Assembly: GCF_042432825.1 (NCBI RefSeq)
Contig: NZ_JBHLWN010000071.1
Location: 104,929-168,928, forward strand
Direction of reading: 5' to 3'
Source: Gordoniibacillus chartarius
GTDB lineage: Bacteria; Bacillota; Bacilli; Paenibacillales; NBRC-103111
Length of the DNA stretch: 64,000 nucleotides
Positions 61,638 to 64,000 of the stretch are shown here, in pieces. How positions within the stretch are numbered: position 1 is the stretch's first letter; each line of letters starts with the position of its first letter. The position numbers were made by a program, and so were the translations under genes. The notes below the pieces were generated by a model. That model was not told the origin of the DNA and did not search any database. It saw nothing but the letters and a program-made list of their open reading frames with translations.

Positions 61638-61657
61638 AGAGTGGGGAAACCCACTCT
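61638..61657 (+). promoter_or_regulatory. Tetraloop hairpin in the rimP leader
   Basis: AGAGTGGG and CCCACTCT pair perfectly around GAAA; TACTCTTTT follows. It may act as a weak attenuator or RNA-stability element ahead of the rimP-nusA operon. A role in NusA feedback is only a suggestion. Confidence 0.5.
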
Positions 61658-61706
61658 TACTCTTTTGAATACGGAAGTTTCGGACTGCGAGGGAAAAAGA
61701 ACGGCG

Positions 61707-62174
61707 ATGAATACCGCAACCATTAAACCAATCGTGGAAGACATGCTGAAGGGATATCTCGACGAGCATCACATCGAGCTGGTCGATATCGAATATGTGA
61801 AGGAAGGCAGCAACTGGTTTCTCCGTGTCTATGTCGACAAGGAGGGCGGCATCGACATCGATGATTGCGGCCGTGTCAGCGAATATTTGAGCGCTAAGCT
61901 CGATGAGAAGGATCCGATTCCGGACGCTTACTTCCTGGAGGTTTCATCGCCGGGTGCCGAGCGGCCGCTGAAGAAGCCGCAGGACTATGTTAGGGCGGTT
62001 GGTCAGAACGTGTTCGTAACGACCTACGAGCCGATCGACGGGAAGAAGGAATTCGAAGGTACGCTTGAAGCTTTTGACGGTGACACGTTAACGGTTCTCC
62101 ACAGCAAAGGGAAGAAATCGACTGCCGTTCCGCTGGCGAAAGTCGCGAGCGCCCGTCTTGCCATCGTATTTTAA
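61707..62174 (+). CDS. rimP: Ribosome maturation factor RimP
   Basis: RimP aids 30S assembly. The 155-residue protein has the N-terminal domain with HHIELVDIEYVKEGSNWFLRV and SEYLSAKLDEKDPIPDAYFLE, and a C-terminal SH3-like domain. The ATG at 61707 follows GAGGGAAAAAG; a longer frame runs into the leader hairpin. It heads the rimP-nusA-ylxR-ylxQ unit. Confidence 0.95.
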   Translation: MNTATIKPIVEDMLKGYLDEHHIELVDIEYVKEGSNWFLRVYVDKEGGIDIDDCGRVSEYLSAKLDEKDPIPDAYFLEVSSPGAERPLKKPQDYVRAVGQNVFVTTYEPIDGKKEFEGTLEAFDGDTLTVLHSKGKKSTAVPLAKVASARLAIVF

Positions 62175-62212
62175 TCCAAGGTCAATTTCATGAGAGGGGG
62201 AACCCAGTTCAA

Positions 62213-63310
62213 ATGAACACCGATTTTATTGAAGCCCTGTCGGAAATCGAGCGGGAGAAAGGCATCTCGAAGGAACTGCTGATCGACGCCATCGAGGCAG
62301 CTATGATCTCCAGCTATAAACGCAATTTCAACACCGCACAGAACGTGCGTGTCGATATTAACCGGCAAACCGGACTTATAAAAGTGTATGCCCGCAAGAC
62401 GGTCGTGGATGATGTGCTGGATCCGAGAATGGAAATTTCGCTTCATGCAGCGCGCGAGATCAACGGTAACTATCAGCTCGGCGACATTGTCGAGATTGAA
62501 GTGACGCCGCGGGATTTCGGGCGCATTGCTGCACAGACGGCCAAACAAGTTGTGACCCAACGCATTCGCGAAGCGGAGCGGGGCCTCATTTACAATGCGT
62601 TCGTCGACAAGGAAGAAGATATCGTAACAGGTATCGTGCAGCGTCAAGACCTGCGCAACCTGTACGTCGATCTCGGCAAGGTCGAGGCGGTGCTGCCGCT
62701 GACCGAGCTGATGCCGAACGACAAATTCAAGCAAGGCGACCGGGTAAAAGCGTATATTACGAAAGTGGAAAATACGACCAAAGGACCGCAAATCGTGCTT
62801 TCCCGAACTCACCCGGGGCTGCTGAAACGCCTGTTCGAGCTGGAAGTCCCGGAAATTTACGACGGTGTCGTCGAGATCCGTTCGGTAGCCCGCGAAGCCG
62901 GGTTCCGTTCCAAGATCGCCGTCTATTCGCGTAACGAGGAAGTCGATCCGGTCGGCTCCTGCGTCGGCCCGAAAGGCGTGCGCGTGCAGACGATCGTCAA
63001 TGAACTGAAGGGCGAGAAAATCGACATCGTCCGCTGGGTGGAGCAGGTCGACGAGTACGTCGCCAACGCGCTCAGCCCGTCCAAGGTCATTGAAGTCGAA
63101 GTGCATGAAGCAGATAAGCTGGCGCGCGTTATCGTGCCGGACTACCAGCTGTCGCTGGCGATCGGCATTAAAGGACAGAACGCCAGACTGGCGGCCAAGC
63201 TGACCGGCTGGAAGATCGATATCAAGAGCGAGACGCAGGCGGAGCAGGAGTTCGGACGTCCGAAGACGTTCGGCGAAGAGATGCATCAAGATTCCGTCAG
63301 CATCGATTAA
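62213..63310 (+). CDS. nusA: Transcription factor NusA
   Basis: NusA binds RNA polymerase and affects pausing, termination and antitermination. The 365-residue protein has the N-terminal polymerase-binding domain, an S1 domain (about residues 135-200), and two KH domains (DPVGSCVGPKGVRVQTIV and LSLAIGIKGQNARLAAKLTG). It lacks the C-terminal acidic repeats of E. coli NusA, as usual in Firmicutes. Confidence 0.98.
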   Translation: MNTDFIEALSEIEREKGISKELLIDAIEAAMISSYKRNFNTAQNVRVDINRQTGLIKVYARKTVVDDVLDPRMEISLHAAREINGNYQLGDIVEIEVTPRDFGRIAAQTAKQVVTQRIREAERGLIYNAFVDKEEDIVTGIVQRQDLRNLYVDLGKVEAVLPLTELMPNDKFKQGDRVKAYITKVENTTKGPQIVLSRTHPGLLKRLFELEVPEIYDGVVEIRSVAREAGFRSKIAVYSRNEEVDPVGSCVGPKGVRVQTIVNELKGEKIDIVRWVEQVDEYVANALSPSKVIEVEVHEADKLARVIVPDYQLSLAIGIKGQNARLAAKLTGWKIDIKSETQAEQEFGRPKTFGEEMHQDSVSID

Positions 63311-63340
63311 TACGAGACGTAGGAAGGGAGGGGAGGAGCC

Positions 63341-63652
63341 GTGAGACAACGCAAAATTCCGCTGCGCAAATGCGTGGCCTGCCAGCAAATGATGTCGAAG
63401 CGCGAGCTGATTCGCGTCGTTCGCTCGCCGGAGGGGGACATTTCGATCGACCTCAAGGGGAAGAAAGCGGGGCGCGGCGCCTACCTGTGCGGCAAAGCTT
63501 CCTGCTTTAAGCTGGCCAAGAAGAGCAGGGCGCTCGACCGAGCTTTGAGCGTTACGGTAGCGCCGGACATTTACGACCAGCTGGAACAGGACTTCATTAA
63601 AGTTGAGGACGAGTTTATCGCCGGGAAAGTTGAGAGCAGCGATGAATCATAA
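63341..63652 (+). CDS. ylxR: YlxR (RnpM) family RNA-binding protein
   Basis: The 103-residue protein has the YlxR pattern: RKCVACQQMMSKRELIRVVRSPEG, then GRGAYLC and a basic helix. YlxR proteins bind RNA; the B. subtilis one (RnpM) modulates RNase P. GTG start at 63341 after GGGGAGGAG. It overlaps ylxQ by 11 nt. Confidence 0.94.
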   Translation: MRQRKIPLRKCVACQQMMSKRELIRVVRSPEGDISIDLKGKKAGRGAYLCGKASCFKLAKKSRALDRALSVTVAPDIYDQLEQDFIKVEDEFIAGKVESSDES

Positions 63653-63944
63653 ATTTTTTAATTATTTAGGATTGGCGATGCGCGCCGGTAAGCTCGTTAC
63701 CGGAGACGAGACCGTACTTAAGGCCGTTCGTTCCGGTAACGCCAAGCTCGTTATAATGGCCACGGATGCATCAGGCAACATGCAGAAAAAATACCGGGAC
63801 AAATGCGGCTCCTACCAAGTTCCGCTGCTCGAGTTCGGCAGCCGTGCGGAGCTCGGCTCCTCCATCGGCAAAGACGAACGCGTGCTCCTTGCTGTGACCG
63901 ATGAAGGTTTCGCCCGCATGCTGCAGACGTGTCAGGCAAAATAG
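63642..63944 (+). CDS. ylxQ: YlxQ, L7Ae-family RNA-binding protein
   Basis: The 100-residue protein has the L7Ae/L30e fold signature: FFNYLGLAMRAGKLVTGDETVLKAVRSGNAKLV in part, then ASGNMQKKYRDKC. Such proteins bind kink-turn RNA. The ATG at 63642 lies in the end of ylxR. After its stop, 63945-64000 holds GAGGGGTGA-like ribosome sites, likely those of infB, whose body lies beyond the window. Confidence 0.93.
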   Translation: MNHKFFNYLGLAMRAGKLVTGDETVLKAVRSGNAKLVIMATDASGNMQKKYRDKCGSYQVPLLEFGSRAELGSSIGKDERVLLAVTDEGFARMLQTCQAK

Positions 63945-64000
63945 AGGCTCGGAATTAAGCAGGTGTTCTGAGTCTGAATGAGGGGTGAATGAGGCAGAAG

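Larger units (their letters stand above)
61271..61706 (+). other. 436-nt gap between polC and rimP
   Basis: No gene is visible. It holds the polC terminator, a perfect palindrome CTGCATATGCAG (61351-61362), copy B of the nested-palindrome repeat (61382-61503), an A/T-rich stretch, the rimP promoter (61568-61597), and a leader hairpin. Confidence 0.7.

Noticed and set aside
63945..64000. Start of infB inside the window
   Set aside because: Ribosome-site-like sequences and an ATG at 63989 occur, but too few codons remain to identify the protein, so no gene is called.

Overview
The window looks like a chromosome segment from a spore-former-type, flagellated, Gram-positive bacterium of the Bacillales, most likely Paenibacillaceae (inference). 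Gene order follows the Bacillus subtilis block rbgA-rnhB-ylqG-ylqH-sucCD-dprA-topA-trmFO-hslVU-codY-fla/che-rpsB-tsf-pyrH-frr-uppS-cdsA-dxr-rseP-proS-polC-rimP-nusA-ylxR-ylxQ. The Paenibacillaceae hint comes from the moderately high G+C, the insertions relative to B. subtilis, the short EF-Ts and the archaeal-type ProRS. No tRNA, rRNA, insertion sequence, phage gene or CRISPR array was seen.

Region 1 (1-16.3 kb) holds housekeeping genes. These are ribosome assembly (rbgA, cut by the window edge), RNase HII, a FliK-like/FlhB-tail-like pair (ylqG, ylqH), a YraN nuclease-fold protein, a ComM-type AAA+ protein on the minus strand, a small zinc-ribbon protein, succinyl-CoA synthetase (sucCD), DprA, topoisomerase I, TrmFO, the HslVU protease and CodY. 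A xerC/codV gene, expected between trmFO and hslV, is absent.

Region 2 (16.3-47.8 kb) is a fla/che cluster of about 31 kb on one strand with very tight spacing. It encodes rod and MS-ring proteins (FlgBC, FliE, FliF), the switch (FliG, FliM, FliY), the export gate and its ATPase (FliHIJ, FliOPQR, FlhBA), hook-length, hook-cap and hook proteins (FliK, FlgD, FlgE), and SwrD, FliL, CheY, FlhFG, CheBAWCD and SigD. A distal group follows: a FapA-like protein, a small conserved flagellar-operon protein, a SwrB-like protein and an MltG-like membrane protein. One unrecognised membrane protein sits between cheD and sigD.

Region 3 (47.8-64 kb) holds rpsB-tsf, pyrH-frr, uppS-cdsA-dxr-rseP (envelope lipid precursors and intramembrane proteolysis), proS, polC and rimP-nusA-ylxR-ylxQ; infB probably follows just outside. 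Two long intergenic gaps here, upstream of rpsB and upstream of rimP, each contain one copy of a 122-nt nested-palindrome repeat. The copies are in opposite orientation, their flanks are well conserved, and their inner hairpin arms differ in sequence but still pair. This repeat is the most interesting unexplained structure in the window. The rpsB gap also carries a structured 5' leader behind a good promoter.
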